From: CAYZEE01 sp964477485
GTDB taxonomy: Bacteria; Patescibacteriota; Microgenomatia; Levybacterales; UBA12049
Length of the DNA stretch: 18,578 nt
Direction of reading: 5' to 3'
Assembly: GCA_964477485.1 (NCBI GenBank)
Contig: CAYZEE010000020.1
Span: forward strand, 1-18,578
A model generated the notes under the pieces. The model saw only the letters and a list, made by a program, of their open reading frames with translations. It was not told the DNA's origin and searched no databases. Position numbers and translations under genes: made by a program. Below, one piece after another: positions 6,400-13,938 of this stretch; the first letter of the stretch is position 1; each line of letters starts with the position of its first letter.

Positions 6400-7500
6400 A
6401 TGAAAAAGAACTTTTTCTATCAAAAACTTTTCAGAAAAGCAATTTTAGATATGAGACCCTATGCAGCTCCAATTGAAGGGAGAGCAGATAAAGATTATCT
6501 TCTCCTCGACTTTAATGAGAGAACTATTCCGTCCCACAGCCTCGTTTTAAAGGAGATAGAAGAATATATAAATAAAGGAAATTTTCAAATGTATCCGGAA
6601 TATGGAGATCTTAACAAGATTCTCGCAGAATATTTAAGAGTTGAGAGAGGTGAAGTACTTGCAACAGTTGGAGGAGATCAGGGAATTGATATAATCGTGA
6701 GGGCATTTGTTCAAGATGGTGATAAAGTTATAATTCCTTCTCCGACTTTTGCAATGTTTAGCCAATCTGCAAACATTCAAGGCGCTAATATTATTTCTCC
6801 GCGCTATAAAGGAGAAAAATTTGAATTCCCATTTAAAGAAGTATTACAGGCTATTAAGCCGGGAATAAAAGTTATTGTACTTTGCAAACCAAATAATCCT
6901 ACAGGAACACCTATTAAGAGAGCCCAGTCAGAAGCTATAATTGAAAAAGCAGCAGCATTTAACATTGTCGTCTTAGCGGATGAGGCATATCATGAATTTG
7001 CGCCTGAGTTAACAGTAATTGGTTTAATAAATAAATATCCTAATCTATTTATAATTAGAACATTTGCAAAAACTTTAGGAATCCCTGCTCTTCGCGCCGG
7101 AGTGATTGCGTCTCATAGACGAAATATTGAAGAACTAATAAAAATTAGAGGGCCATATGATGTAAATATGGCCGCTGTTTTGGCAATGAGAGCACTTCGG
7201 TATCCGGAGGTAGTGGCAGATATCAATAATTATGTTTCCGAAGTGATGCATGTTTCAAAACCTATGGTTGAGGCATTTTACGATGATTTTGGAATAAAGT
7301 ATTATCCAAGCAGCGCGGGATTCCATTTACTAAAATTTGAAAATAATAACAGGAGAGATAATTTTGTCAATTTTCTAAAAGAACATGGAGTTTTGGTAAG
7401 ACCAAGGTCGGATCCTAAAAATACAGTTCGTGTCAGTATGGGAGTAAGAAAAGATACAGAAAAATACATTGAAGTTTTTAAGAAATATCTGCGCTCTTGA
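6400..7500 (+). CDS. hisC: histidinol-phosphate aminotransferase family protein
   Basis: A fold-type I PLP aminotransferase of 366 residues that best fits HisC, which transaminates imidazole acetol phosphate with glutamate to histidinol phosphate. The PLP-site residues are Asn166 (KPNNPTGT), Asp194 and Tyr197 (ADEAYHEF), and the Schiff-base Lys224 (TFAKTLGIPALRAG). Arg232 and Arg344 (VRVSMG) should bind substrate. The N-terminal DFNER-IPS pattern and YPEYGD are HisC-like. I prefer the ATG at 6400; a TTG at 6391 preceded by GGAG would add three residues. It lies divergent to the HAD-hisD-hisB-like operon. Other aminotransferases, such as those for aromatic amino acids, share this architecture, so substrate rests partly on context. 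Confidence 0.85.
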   Translation: MKKNFFYQKLFRKAILDMRPYAAPIEGRADKDYLLLDFNERTIPSHSLVLKEIEEYINKGNFQMYPEYGDLNKILAEYLRVERGEVLATVGGDQGIDIIVRAFVQDGDKVIIPSPTFAMFSQSANIQGANIISPRYKGEKFEFPFKEVLQAIKPGIKVIVLCKPNNPTGTPIKRAQSEAIIEKAAAFNIVVLADEAYHEFAPELTVIGLINKYPNLFIIRTFAKTLGIPALRAGVIASHRRNIEELIKIRGPYDVNMAAVLAMRALRYPEVVADINNYVSEVMHVSKPMVEAFYDDFGIKYYPSSAGFHLLKFENNNRRDNFVNFLKEHGVLVRPRSDPKNTVRVSMGVRKDTEKYIEVFKKYLRS

Positions 7501-7535
7501 TATTCGTCAAGTTTAATGCTAGAGTAGAGGCGTCT

Positions 7536-8126
7536 ATGAGGGTTAGAAGAGTTAATTATCTGGATTTTTTTAGAACTGTCGGAAAGTCTAAAAGACTGTC
7601 CAGAAGCGGTTGGGTAAGAGAAAAAGTAAAAGAGCCGGAAAGTGTTGCAGAACACTCATTCAGAGTAGGCGTATTGGCGATGATTCTATCGGACAAACTC
7701 AATGTTGATAAAGATAAACTAATTAAAATGGCTTTAATTCATGATCTTGGAGAAGTATTTACCGGTGATATCGTCTGGATGAGAGGAGAAGTAGTTGATA
7801 TAAAGATGAGGGAAGAGAAAGAAGAAGAGGAGCTGAAAAGCCTAATCGGTTTATTTGAAATGATCTATGATGATAGCTATATTAAGATTTTTGAAGAAAT
7901 GCTGGAAAGGATAACCAAGGAAGCAAAAGTATTTTGGCAACTGGATAAGCTCGAGATGGCTATTCAGGCATTAGAATATGAGGAAATGGATGGGAAAAAT
8001 TTGGAAGAATTTTTTATGAATACGGATCTTTTTATTCAAGAGCCATTGCTACGGGAAATCTTTAATCAGATTATGGAAAAAAGATATGAAAAAAGGGAGG
8101 GTACAACAATACATGAAAGTATCTGA
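7536..8126 (+). CDS. HD-domain phosphohydrolase (YfbR/HDDC2-like)
   Basis: This 196-residue protein matches the HD-domain group that includes YfbR and HDDC2, metal-dependent 5'-nucleotidases acting on (deoxy)nucleoside monophosphates. The family start, R-GW-----EPESVAEHS, gives metal ligand His40. HDLGE gives His69-Asp70 and WQLDKLEMAIQ gives Asp137. The GD at 77-78 is also typical. I chose the ATG at 7536 because AGAGG lies 5 bases before it; an upstream TTG at 7497 overlaps the hisC stop and adds 13 unmatched residues. The last 14 bases overlap the next gene. A role in nucleotide turnover is likely, but the substrate is not shown by the sequence. Confidence 0.82.
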   Translation: MRVRRVNYLDFFRTVGKSKRLSRSGWVREKVKEPESVAEHSFRVGVLAMILSDKLNVDKDKLIKMALIHDLGEVFTGDIVWMRGEVVDIKMREEKEEEELKSLIGLFEMIYDDSYIKIFEEMLERITKEAKVFWQLDKLEMAIQALEYEEMDGKNLEEFFMNTDLFIQEPLLREIFNQIMEKRYEKREGTTIHESI

Positions 8127-9378
8127 TGTGATGTCGAAACACGTTGATCGTGTTTCGGTAGACACGAAGGCAAAAGACGTAGCTCTTCTTATCTTTGGCC
8201 GAGGCATAAATGGCGTACCTGTTTGTAAAGGAAAAAAGGTAGTCGGATTTATTACAGAAAGAGATATCTTGGCTAAGTTTTACCCCACTGTCTCCGAATA
8301 TGTACAAGACCCTTTTAGAGAAGGAGATTTTGAGGGGATGGAGGAAAAAGTACATCATATCTTTGAAATGACCGCAGATAAAATAATGAGCACACACATA
8401 ACAACAGTAGATCCAGACACAGAGCTCTTAAAAGCCCAGTCCCTTATGTTTGTAAATAAGGTCGGGAGGCTTCCGGTTGTTGATAAGAGGGGATATCTGG
8501 TTGGTCTTATTTCGAAAGGAGACATCTTCAGAAGTCTCGTTGGAGACAGACTTTTATTTACGGAAAACGAAGACTATAATGACTGGCTTTCAAAGACATA
8601 TTATCAGGCAGTTGACATAGAGGACAGGCTAAAGCACGAAATACCAGATCTTTTAAAAGTTTTTTCAGAGCATAATGTAAAAAAAATTATTGACATCGGC
8701 TGCGGGACTGGTGATCATGCTATTGACCTTGCAAGAAGAGGTTTTGAAGTTGTAGGGTTGGATAGTAGTCGCGGCATGATTTTGGAAGCGAGTAAAAGAA
8801 AACAGGTTTTATCAAAGGAAGCATTAGGAAGACTTAAATTTTATCAGGGTAGGTTTGAGGAAATTGAAGGAAAAATTAAAGAACAATTCGATGCAGCCAT
8901 AATTATAGGAAATACTTTGTCTCATAATCCTCACAATTTAGACAGTTTTATTAAAAAAACAGCTAATCATCTTGTCCTCCGTGGGGTTTTAGTACTGCAG
9001 GTTACAAATTTTGACAAGGTAATAAAAACAACAAACAGACTTCTGAGTTTTAATTTTGCCAAGCTTAAAGAAGAGCCTGAGAAAGAGTATGCCTTTTTGG
9101 AATTTTATGATTTACCCATAGAAAGACACAGGACAATACTAAAAAGTTTCGCGGTTCTTGTTTCGGACAACGGAAAAAGATGGAAATCAAGGGGTGTTAG
9201 GAATAATCTTATGGCGTATAATAATGAGGATACCCTAAGAAAAGTTCTTAAAAAAAATGGATTTTCAAAAATTCGATTCTTCGGAGGAAGTTTTGATGGA
9301 AGACATTGGGGCTATTTATTCAGAAAACCGTTTAATCCTTTGGAAAGCGATTGGCTAAATGTTATTGCAATAAAATGA
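8113..9378 (+). CDS. tandem CBS domains fused to SAM-dependent methyltransferase
   Basis: This 421-residue protein joins two modules. Residues 1-145 hold a CBS pair: MKVSDVMS...VSVDTKAKDVA...GVPV...VVGFITERDIL, then ADKIMSTHITTVDPDTELLKAQ...GRLPVVD...LVGLISKGDIF. Residues 155-421 are a class I methyltransferase with motif I IDIGCGTGDHA (193-202), the acidic end of strand 2 VVGLDSS (213-219) and FDAAIIIGNTLSH (259-271). CBS pairs bind adenosyl compounds such as AMP, ATP or SAM, so allosteric control is plausible. The methyl acceptor is unknown. GGGAGG (8095-8100) lies 12 bases before the ATG; an earlier ATG at 8086 would add nine residues. The stop overlaps the next start as ATGA. Confidence 0.85.
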   Translation: MKVSDVMSKHVDRVSVDTKAKDVALLIFGRGINGVPVCKGKKVVGFITERDILAKFYPTVSEYVQDPFREGDFEGMEEKVHHIFEMTADKIMSTHITTVDPDTELLKAQSLMFVNKVGRLPVVDKRGYLVGLISKGDIFRSLVGDRLLFTENEDYNDWLSKTYYQAVDIEDRLKHEIPDLLKVFSEHNVKKIIDIGCGTGDHAIDLARRGFEVVGLDSSRGMILEASKRKQVLSKEALGRLKFYQGRFEEIEGKIKEQFDAAIIIGNTLSHNPHNLDSFIKKTANHLVLRGVLVLQVTNFDKVIKTTNRLLSFNFAKLKEEPEKEYAFLEFYDLPIERHRTILKSFAVLVSDNGKRWKSRGVRNNLMAYNNEDTLRKVLKKNGFSKIRFFGGSFDGRHWGYLFRKPFNPLESDWLNVIAIK

Positions 9379-9932
9379 AAAAAATTATATTCTTTACTAT
9401 TTTTGTCTTTGCGCTTTTTGTTTTTAATACCCAGGTAATTTTTGCCCAAGGCAATACAGGCGCCACAAATTCAGCACAAACTACAAAAGTTGAATATGCT
9501 CTTCCATACCCCGGACTTTTACCTGATAATCCTTTGTATTTTCTAAAAGCTATAAGAGATAGAATAGTAGGATTTTTTATATCTGATCCCCTAAAAAAAG
9601 CTGATTTTGATTTACTTGCGGCAGACAAGAGATTAAGTGCGGGAATAATGCTTTTTGCAAAAGGAAAAAGTCGCGATCAGTTGGCTCAGTCAACAATCTC
9701 AAAAGGCGAGAATTATTTTGAACAGGCGATATCTGAGGCAATACAGGCCAAGAATCAAGGCGAGGACAACAAAGATATTCTGGCCAGACTTTATAACTCA
9801 TCTTTGAAACACCAGGAAGTTATAAAAAGTCTGGAAGACAAGAGTTCTGGCAACTTAAAAGATGAATTTAAAACCTTAGAGCAGAGAACGGAAAAATTTC
9901 AAAATCAGGTCAAATCATTAATACCGAAATAA
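9375..9932 (+). CDS. secreted DUF5667-like protein
   Basis: This 185-residue protein begins with a clear signal peptide: MKK, a hydrophobic stretch rich in Ile, Phe and Val, and a likely cut after VIFA (residue 24). The mature part starts with a low-complexity Thr/Asn/Ser linker, then YALPYPGLLPDNPLYFLKAI, the pattern I know from DUF5667 proteins of CPR bacteria. The rest is a charged helical region with coiled-coil character (DFDLLAADKRLSAG, long Glu/Lys/Gln-rich helices). I chose the ATG at 9375 because it begins the signal peptide and overlaps the previous stop as ATGA; a frame from 9351 would add eight residues without a signal. Function is unknown; an extracytoplasmic envelope role is likely. 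Confidence 0.75.
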   Translation: MKKIIFFTIFVFALFVFNTQVIFAQGNTGATNSAQTTKVEYALPYPGLLPDNPLYFLKAIRDRIVGFFISDPLKKADFDLLAADKRLSAGIMLFAKGKSRDQLAQSTISKGENYFEQAISEAIQAKNQGEDNKDILARLYNSSLKHQEVIKSLEDKSSGNLKDEFKTLEQRTEKFQNQVKSLIPK

Positions 9933-10091
9933 CTATCTAAACCTCCTAAAAAGAATAATTTCTTTTCTTTTACTCATGTTGAAATCAGTAGATGAATCAT
10001 TTTTTTTACTCTATTTTTTGGTCATGACGGCAGAGCATCCAAAAATGAAGCTGGAAAAAAACACGATGCTTTTTGATACTATTATTAATAG
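9933..10091. other. spacer before the nrd promoter
   Basis: No gene or clear terminator is seen. A 7-bp AU-rich stem, AAAAGAA with TTCTTTT around 9950-9968, followed by CTTTT, could end transcription of the DUF5667-like gene weakly. AGCATC and GATGCTTTTT near 10035-10077 could pair but with a loop of more than 25 bases. Neither is convincing. Confidence 0.35.
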
Positions 10092-10120
10092 TTGACACAG
10101 CAGATTTAGTGTAATAACAT
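10092..10120 (+). promoter_or_regulatory. promoter of the nrdR-nrdJ operon
   Basis: A perfect -35 box TTGACA (10092-10097) is followed after 17 bases by TAACAT (10115-10120). Transcription would start near 10127, leaving a leader of about 100 bases before nrdR. An NrdR box lies between the two promoter elements and a second lies at the start site, so repression by NrdR would block RNA polymerase directly. Confidence 0.75.
10097..10112. promoter_or_regulatory. NrdR box 1
   Basis: ACAGCAGATTTAGTGT matches about 12 of 16 positions of the palindromic NrdR box consensus (ACACWATATATWGTGT), with the right half nearly perfect. It lies between the -35 and -10 elements. Its start is exactly 32 bases before that of box 2. 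Confidence 0.65.
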
Positions 10121-10128
10121 CCAACTTA

Positions 10129-10144
10129 GCACTAAATATAGTGT
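10129..10144. promoter_or_regulatory. NrdR box 2
   Basis: GCACTAAATATAGTGT matches about 14 of 16 positions of the NrdR consensus and is itself close to a palindrome. The 16-base gap to box 1 places both on the same helix face, three turns apart, as in known paired NrdR sites. It lies just after the predicted start site and upstream of nrdR, pointing to autoregulation. Confidence 0.78.
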
Positions 10145-10146
10145 TT

Positions 10147-10223
10147 AGCTACTAGCAGCTAGCCATTAGCAATTAGTTGGTATCTAGTTTTTCTAATCGC
10201 TAGTTGCTAGCTTACTAGTTGCT
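10147..10223. repeat. heptad-repeat hairpin in the nrdR leader
   Basis: The left side is a run of TAGCNNN heptads from 10146 (TAGCTAC, TAGCAGC, TAGCCAT, TAGCAAT, TAGTTGG). The arms 10147-10176 and 10193-10223 pair at about 26 of 30 positions, with one bulge and a 16-base loop. The hairpin would lie in the nrdR messenger leader and end 6 bases before the start codon, where no Shine-Dalgarno sequence is present. Related heptads recur at 13899-13933. It may affect translation or RNA stability, or be a dispersed genomic repeat. Confidence 0.75.
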
Positions 10224-10229
10224 GTATTT

Positions 10230-10679
10230 ATGAAGTGTCCGTATTGTGGTTCAAATGAGACAGAAGTTGTTGAGACGAGAGACAGTGAAGATTTGGAAAC
10301 TATTAGAAGAAGAAGGTCATGTCTTAAATGCGATAAAAGATTTACTACTTATGAGAGAGTTGAGAACATTAATTTAGTAGTAATAAAAAAAGACGGAAGA
10401 AGAGAGCAATTTAATAGAGATAAATTAAAAAGCGGCATAATAAGGTCCTGCGAGAAGACAAAAGTAGCGCTCTCGGACATTGAAAAAATAGTTACGGAAG
10501 TTGAGAGAGAGCTAAGGAGTGGAGAGTCCTTGGAAATAGAAAGCAAAAAAATAGGACAAATGGTGGCCCAGAGACTTAAGAAAATAGACAAAGTCGCCTA
10601 TATCAGATTCTCAAGCGTTTTTAGAAGATTTGTGGATGTTGAGGATTTCGAAAAAGAGGTTAGAAGGTTAATAAAATGA
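10230..10679 (+). CDS. nrdR: transcriptional repressor NrdR
   Basis: This 149-residue protein is a complete NrdR, the repressor that senses ATP/dATP and shuts off ribonucleotide reductase genes. The N-terminal zinc ribbon has Cys3, Cys6, Cys31 and Cys34 (MKCPYCGS and CLKCDKRFTTYER), with the arginine-rich IRRRRSC between. The ATP-cone domain follows, beginning VVIKKDGRREQFNRDKL and ending YIRFSSVFRRF. Length is typical (about 150). It heads the operon that contains nrdJ, and the two NrdR boxes upstream indicate it represses its own operon. Its stop overlaps the next start (ATGA at 10676-10679). Confidence 0.97.
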   Translation: MKCPYCGSNETEVVETRDSEDLETIRRRRSCLKCDKRFTTYERVENINLVVIKKDGRREQFNRDKLKSGIIRSCEKTKVALSDIEKIVTEVERELRSGESLEIESKKIGQMVAQRLKKIDKVAYIRFSSVFRRFVDVEDFEKEVRRLIK

Positions 10680-11095
10680 AACAGTTAAAAACTGAAATTA
10701 TTGCACTTTGCGATTATGCAAGTGTCTCAAGAGAAGGAAAGCTTAGTATTAATGGAATTTTTGATGAGCTGAGAGTTGCGCAGTTTCCCGGAGGAATAGC
10801 CCGGGCATTTTTTGTGGCAACAATTGCAGGAGCTCCAAATACTTCCTATAATTTGAATTTAAAAATAGAACCAGGTAAAGGATTTGCAGGAGAAAAAAAC
10901 AGTTTTGAGCTAAATGCTTTTACTGCGTCAAACGGCAAAAATAATTTAATAGTAGAGCTTGCAGGCCTCGGGTTTAAGGAAGAAGGGGACTTCCGATTTG
11001 TTTTAAAAGAAGGGGATAGAGAAGTCGGCTCAACTATATTAAGAGTTTTTCAAAAAGATAAGTACAGTACCAAGGATATAAAATTACCAAACTAA
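10676..11095 (+). CDS. DUF6941-like protein in nrd operon
   Basis: This 139-residue protein has the opening I associate with the DUF6941 family: LCDYA, then a GKLSINGIFDELR motif and a FPG-x-A-R-FFV strand. The rest alternates short hydrophobic strands and turns, consistent with a small beta-sandwich. There is no signal peptide, membrane segment or catalytic motif. Its ATG overlaps the nrdR stop, so the two are translated together. Function is unknown; the operon position suggests a link to RNR, but small genes can be passengers. The family name is from memory. Confidence 0.6.
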   Translation: MKQLKTEIIALCDYASVSREGKLSINGIFDELRVAQFPGGIARAFFVATIAGAPNTSYNLNLKIEPGKGFAGEKNSFELNAFTASNGKNNLIVELAGLGFKEEGDFRFVLKEGDREVGSTILRVFQKDKYSTKDIKLPN

Positions 11096-11097
11096 TT

Positions 11098-11433
11098 ATG
11101 GTGGGAACAACTTATATTAAAATTATCAATAAGTTTGTAAATTTAGAGTCTAATAGCTATGCAACGGCTCAAATACAAGCATCTGCTGTTGTATGTAGCT
11201 TTATTACCGGGTTATCATCTCAGGAGGCATCCATAAAGTCTGCAACTACTAGAATAGTCTTTTTTGGGGAAGAGTTGGAATCTGAAACCTCTATTCAAGC
11301 CACTGGGATAATTTCTAGCAGATTAATTGTTGCAGAATTTGCTAAGGCAGAAGAGACATGTGATATGCAGCAATTGAATTTTCAGCCAGTAATTTATATT
11401 TCATATAAGTTAGTACCGATTAATATATCATAA
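11098..11433 (+). CDS. unknown 111-residue protein in nrd operon
   Basis: I do not recognise this protein. It is 111 residues, mildly acidic, rich in Ser, Ile and Ala, with a predicted mostly beta pattern of short alternating hydrophobic strands and two cysteines (about 33 and 88). There is no signal peptide or clear membrane helix. It begins 2 bases after the previous stop and ends 2 bases before nrdJ, both junctions reading TAATTATG or similar with no Shine-Dalgarno sequence. The tight packing supports it being a real gene. It could be a divergent relative of the preceding beta-rich protein, but I cannot show that. Confidence 0.6.
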   Translation: MVGTTYIKIINKFVNLESNSYATAQIQASAVVCSFITGLSSQEASIKSATTRIVFFGEELESETSIQATGIISSRLIVAEFAKAEETCDMQQLNFQPVIYISYKLVPINIS

Positions 11434-11435
11434 TT

Positions 11436-13895
11436 ATGAAGCTTGATGGAATAAGAGGAAAAGTATTTTTGGACAGATATGCTCTAAAAGATAGAGACGG
11501 GAGTCTTTTGGAGAAGACACCTGAGGAAATGTGGAGAAGAGTGGCAAGGGGAATTGCGGAAAATGAGAAAAAAGCCAAGAGAAAATATTGGGAGCAGAAA
11601 TTCTATGATATAATCAGTGATTTTAAATTTGTTCCGGGAGGACGGATTTTATCAGGAGCAGGGACTGATTACCAGGTCACTTACTTTAATTGCTTCGTAA
11701 TTCCTTCTCCAAAAGACTCCCGTGAGGGAATTCTTGAGTCCTTAAAACAACTGGTTGAGATTCAGTCCCGCTCAGGAGGAGTAGGGCTTAATCTCTCATC
11801 TCTTCGTCCCCGGGGTGCCAGAGTCAGAAAAGTTAATGGTAATTCTTCAGGTCCTGTAACATGGGCAGGACTTTTCTCCTATGCAACACATGATGTGGTT
11901 CAGCAGGGTGGCACCAGGCGAGGAGCAACAATGCTTATGCTTTGGGATTGGCATCCGGATATAGAAGAGTTTATAACTGTCAAACAAGACTTAAGTCGTA
12001 TAAATGGAGCCAATCTTTCTGTTTGCGTTTCCGACTCATTTATGGAGGCAGTCAAAAAAGACGGGGATTGGAATTTGGTTTTTCCGGATCTTGATGATCC
12101 AAGATATGATGCAAAATGGAACGGAGAAATAGATGAATGGAAGAAAATGGGCGGAAAGCTCAAAGTCTATAAAACTGTCAAGGCAAGATATCTATGGGAT
12201 CTTATTTGCCAAGCTGCCTGGAGAAGTGCTGAGCCGGGCCTCCACTTTTTGGAGCGAAGCAACAAGAGAAGTAACACCTGGTATTTTGAAAAATTAATTG
12301 CAACTAATCCTTGCGGCGAACAACCACTTGGGCCATGGGCTGTTTGTAATCTTGGAGCAATGAACCTGGCCTCCTATGTCAAGAATGAGAAATTTGATTT
12401 CAATAGCTTTGAAAAAGATATAAAAATCGCAGTTAGATTTATGGACAATGTAATTGACAAGACATACTATTTCTTCAGAGAGAATGAGAAAAGCGCAAAA
12501 GAAATAAGACGGGTCGGTCTTGGAATAATGGGACTCGGAGACGCGCTTATTAAAATGAAAGTTCGCTACGGAGACGAAGAGTCGCTTGCAATAATAGAAA
12601 AAATGTTTGCAGCTTTGAGAAACAGTGCCTATGAAGCATCATCGGATATAGCCCGTGAAAAAGGATCATTTCCTAAATTTAATAAAGCCAAATACATGAA
12701 AGGTTATCATATTAAAGAATTGCCTAAAAATATTCAGAAGAAAATCGCCAAACAAGGGATAAGAAATGCGGTCCTCTTGACTATTGCGCCAACCGGTACA
12801 ACATCGCTTGTCGCAGGCGTTACGTCAGGGATAGAACCGGTTTATGAATTCACATTCATAAGACGCGATAGAACCGGAGAGCATATTATGTATAATCCGC
12901 TATACGAAGAGTGGAGAAAAGAAAATCCTAAAAGCGAGAGACCTGATTATTTTGTTTCAGCAAATGATTTAATTCCACTTGAGCACGCTCAGGTCCAGGC
13001 AGCTGCTCAAAAATATATAGATGCATCAATTTCAAAAACAGTCAATGCTCCCAAGACTCATACCGTTGAAGATGTAAAGACGCTTTATATGGCAGCATAT
13101 GACCTTGGGCTTAAAGGGATAACTTATATGAGAGAAGGATCAAGAGAAGGAGTTTTAACGCGTATTGATGAGAAGAAAAAGGAAGAAACCAGGTTAGCAG
13201 AAACACCACAGATTAGAAAACCTGTTGCCCCGCGTCCAATACAACTTGAAGGAGTTACATACGCGGTTCAAACGCCAGTTGGCAAGACGTATATTACGAT
13301 TAATCACAATGAAGAAAAAGAGCCGTTTGAGGTGTTTATTACCATAGGAAAAGCAGGGTCAGATATTGCCGCGATGGCAGACGCTTTAGGAAGATTGATA
13401 TCAGTAAATCTAAGACTTTCGGGGGGACTCTCCAAAAGAGAAAGAGTAAGACAGATAGTTGCGCATCTTGCGGGAATTGGAGGAGCAAGAAGCGTTGGGT
13501 TTGGCAAGGACAGAGTCAGGTCTCTTCCAGATGCAGTTGCCAAAATACTGGCCATGCATTTTGGCTTTGCGGTCAACGGAAAAGTAGAGGATAAGAGACT
13601 TGAGCTTAATGGCAATGGTCATTTGGATGAACAAAATAGCTTTATTGTTGTCTCAAACGGAGTTTCGGCAAATGGCAAGGAAGAAGAACTTGAGAAAGAA
13701 GAATCAGATGTAGTTAAAATGCAGCAGTTGACTTTGGTCGGTCGAGCAACTGGAGTATTTATAGATGATAAAAGTTCGGAGGACACAGAATCCGGAACTA
13801 ATCTTTATGATCTTTGTCCTGAATGCGGAGGTGGAAGTTTGGCGTATGAAGAAGGTTGCAGGAAATGTTATAGCTGTGGCTATTCAGAATGCTAA
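11436..13895 (+). CDS. nrdJ: adenosylcobalamin-dependent (class II) ribonucleotide reductase
   Basis: NrdJ (819 residues) reduces ribonucleotides to deoxyribonucleotides using a radical from adenosylcobalamin, without a small subunit. The redox cysteines are Cys86 (YFNCFVIP) and Cys304 (WAVCNLG). The radical triad Asn291, Cys293 and Glu295 lies in NPCGEQPL, and APTGTTS is at 451-457. A TSCPD-type domain spans about 605-715 (EGVTYAVQTPVGKTYITI). The tail holds six cysteines (794, 797, 808, 811, 814, 819), fitting a zinc-ribbon-like redox arm that recharges the active site. It lies in the NrdR-controlled operon, and the adenosyltransferase that makes its cofactor follows after a cobalamin-riboswitch-like leader. 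No class I or III RNR is in the window. Confidence 0.97.
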   Translation: MKLDGIRGKVFLDRYALKDRDGSLLEKTPEEMWRRVARGIAENEKKAKRKYWEQKFYDIISDFKFVPGGRILSGAGTDYQVTYFNCFVIPSPKDSREGILESLKQLVEIQSRSGGVGLNLSSLRPRGARVRKVNGNSSGPVTWAGLFSYATHDVVQQGGTRRGATMLMLWDWHPDIEEFITVKQDLSRINGANLSVCVSDSFMEAVKKDGDWNLVFPDLDDPRYDAKWNGEIDEWKKMGGKLKVYKTVKARYLWDLICQAAWRSAEPGLHFLERSNKRSNTWYFEKLIATNPCGEQPLGPWAVCNLGAMNLASYVKNEKFDFNSFEKDIKIAVRFMDNVIDKTYYFFRENEKSAKEIRRVGLGIMGLGDALIKMKVRYGDEESLAIIEKMFAALRNSAYEASSDIAREKGSFPKFNKAKYMKGYHIKELPKNIQKKIAKQGIRNAVLLTIAPTGTTSLVAGVTSGIEPVYEFTFIRRDRTGEHIMYNPLYEEWRKENPKSERPDYFVSANDLIPLEHAQVQAAAQKYIDASISKTVNAPKTHTVEDVKTLYMAAYDLGLKGITYMREGSREGVLTRIDEKKKEETRLAETPQIRKPVAPRPIQLEGVTYAVQTPVGKTYITINHNEEKEPFEVFITIGKAGSDIAAMADALGRLISVNLRLSGGLSKRERVRQIVAHLAGIGGARSVGFGKDRVRSLPDAVAKILAMHFGFAVNGKVEDKRLELNGNGHLDEQNSFIVVSNGVSANGKEEELEKEESDVVKMQQLTLVGRATGVFIDDKSSEDTESGTNLYDLCPECGGGSLAYEEGCRKCYSCGYSEC

Positions 13896-13898
13896 GAT

Positions 13899-13933
13899 TA
13901 GCAACTAGCAACTAGCCATTGGCAACTAGAAAT
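13899..13933. repeat. tandem TAGCAAC heptads
   Basis: Five consecutive 7-base units follow the nrdJ stop: TAGCAAC, TAGCAAC, TAGCCAT, TGGCAAC and TAGAAAT. They are of the same type as the heptads in the hairpin before nrdR, but the complementary arm is missing here, so no hairpin forms. They end just before the riboswitch-like element. Confidence 0.7.
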
Positions 13934-13938
13934 TATCA

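Noticed and set aside
10031..10077. AGCATC ... GATGCTTTTT as a terminator
   Set aside because: The 6-bp stem would close a loop of more than 25 bases; too weak to call.
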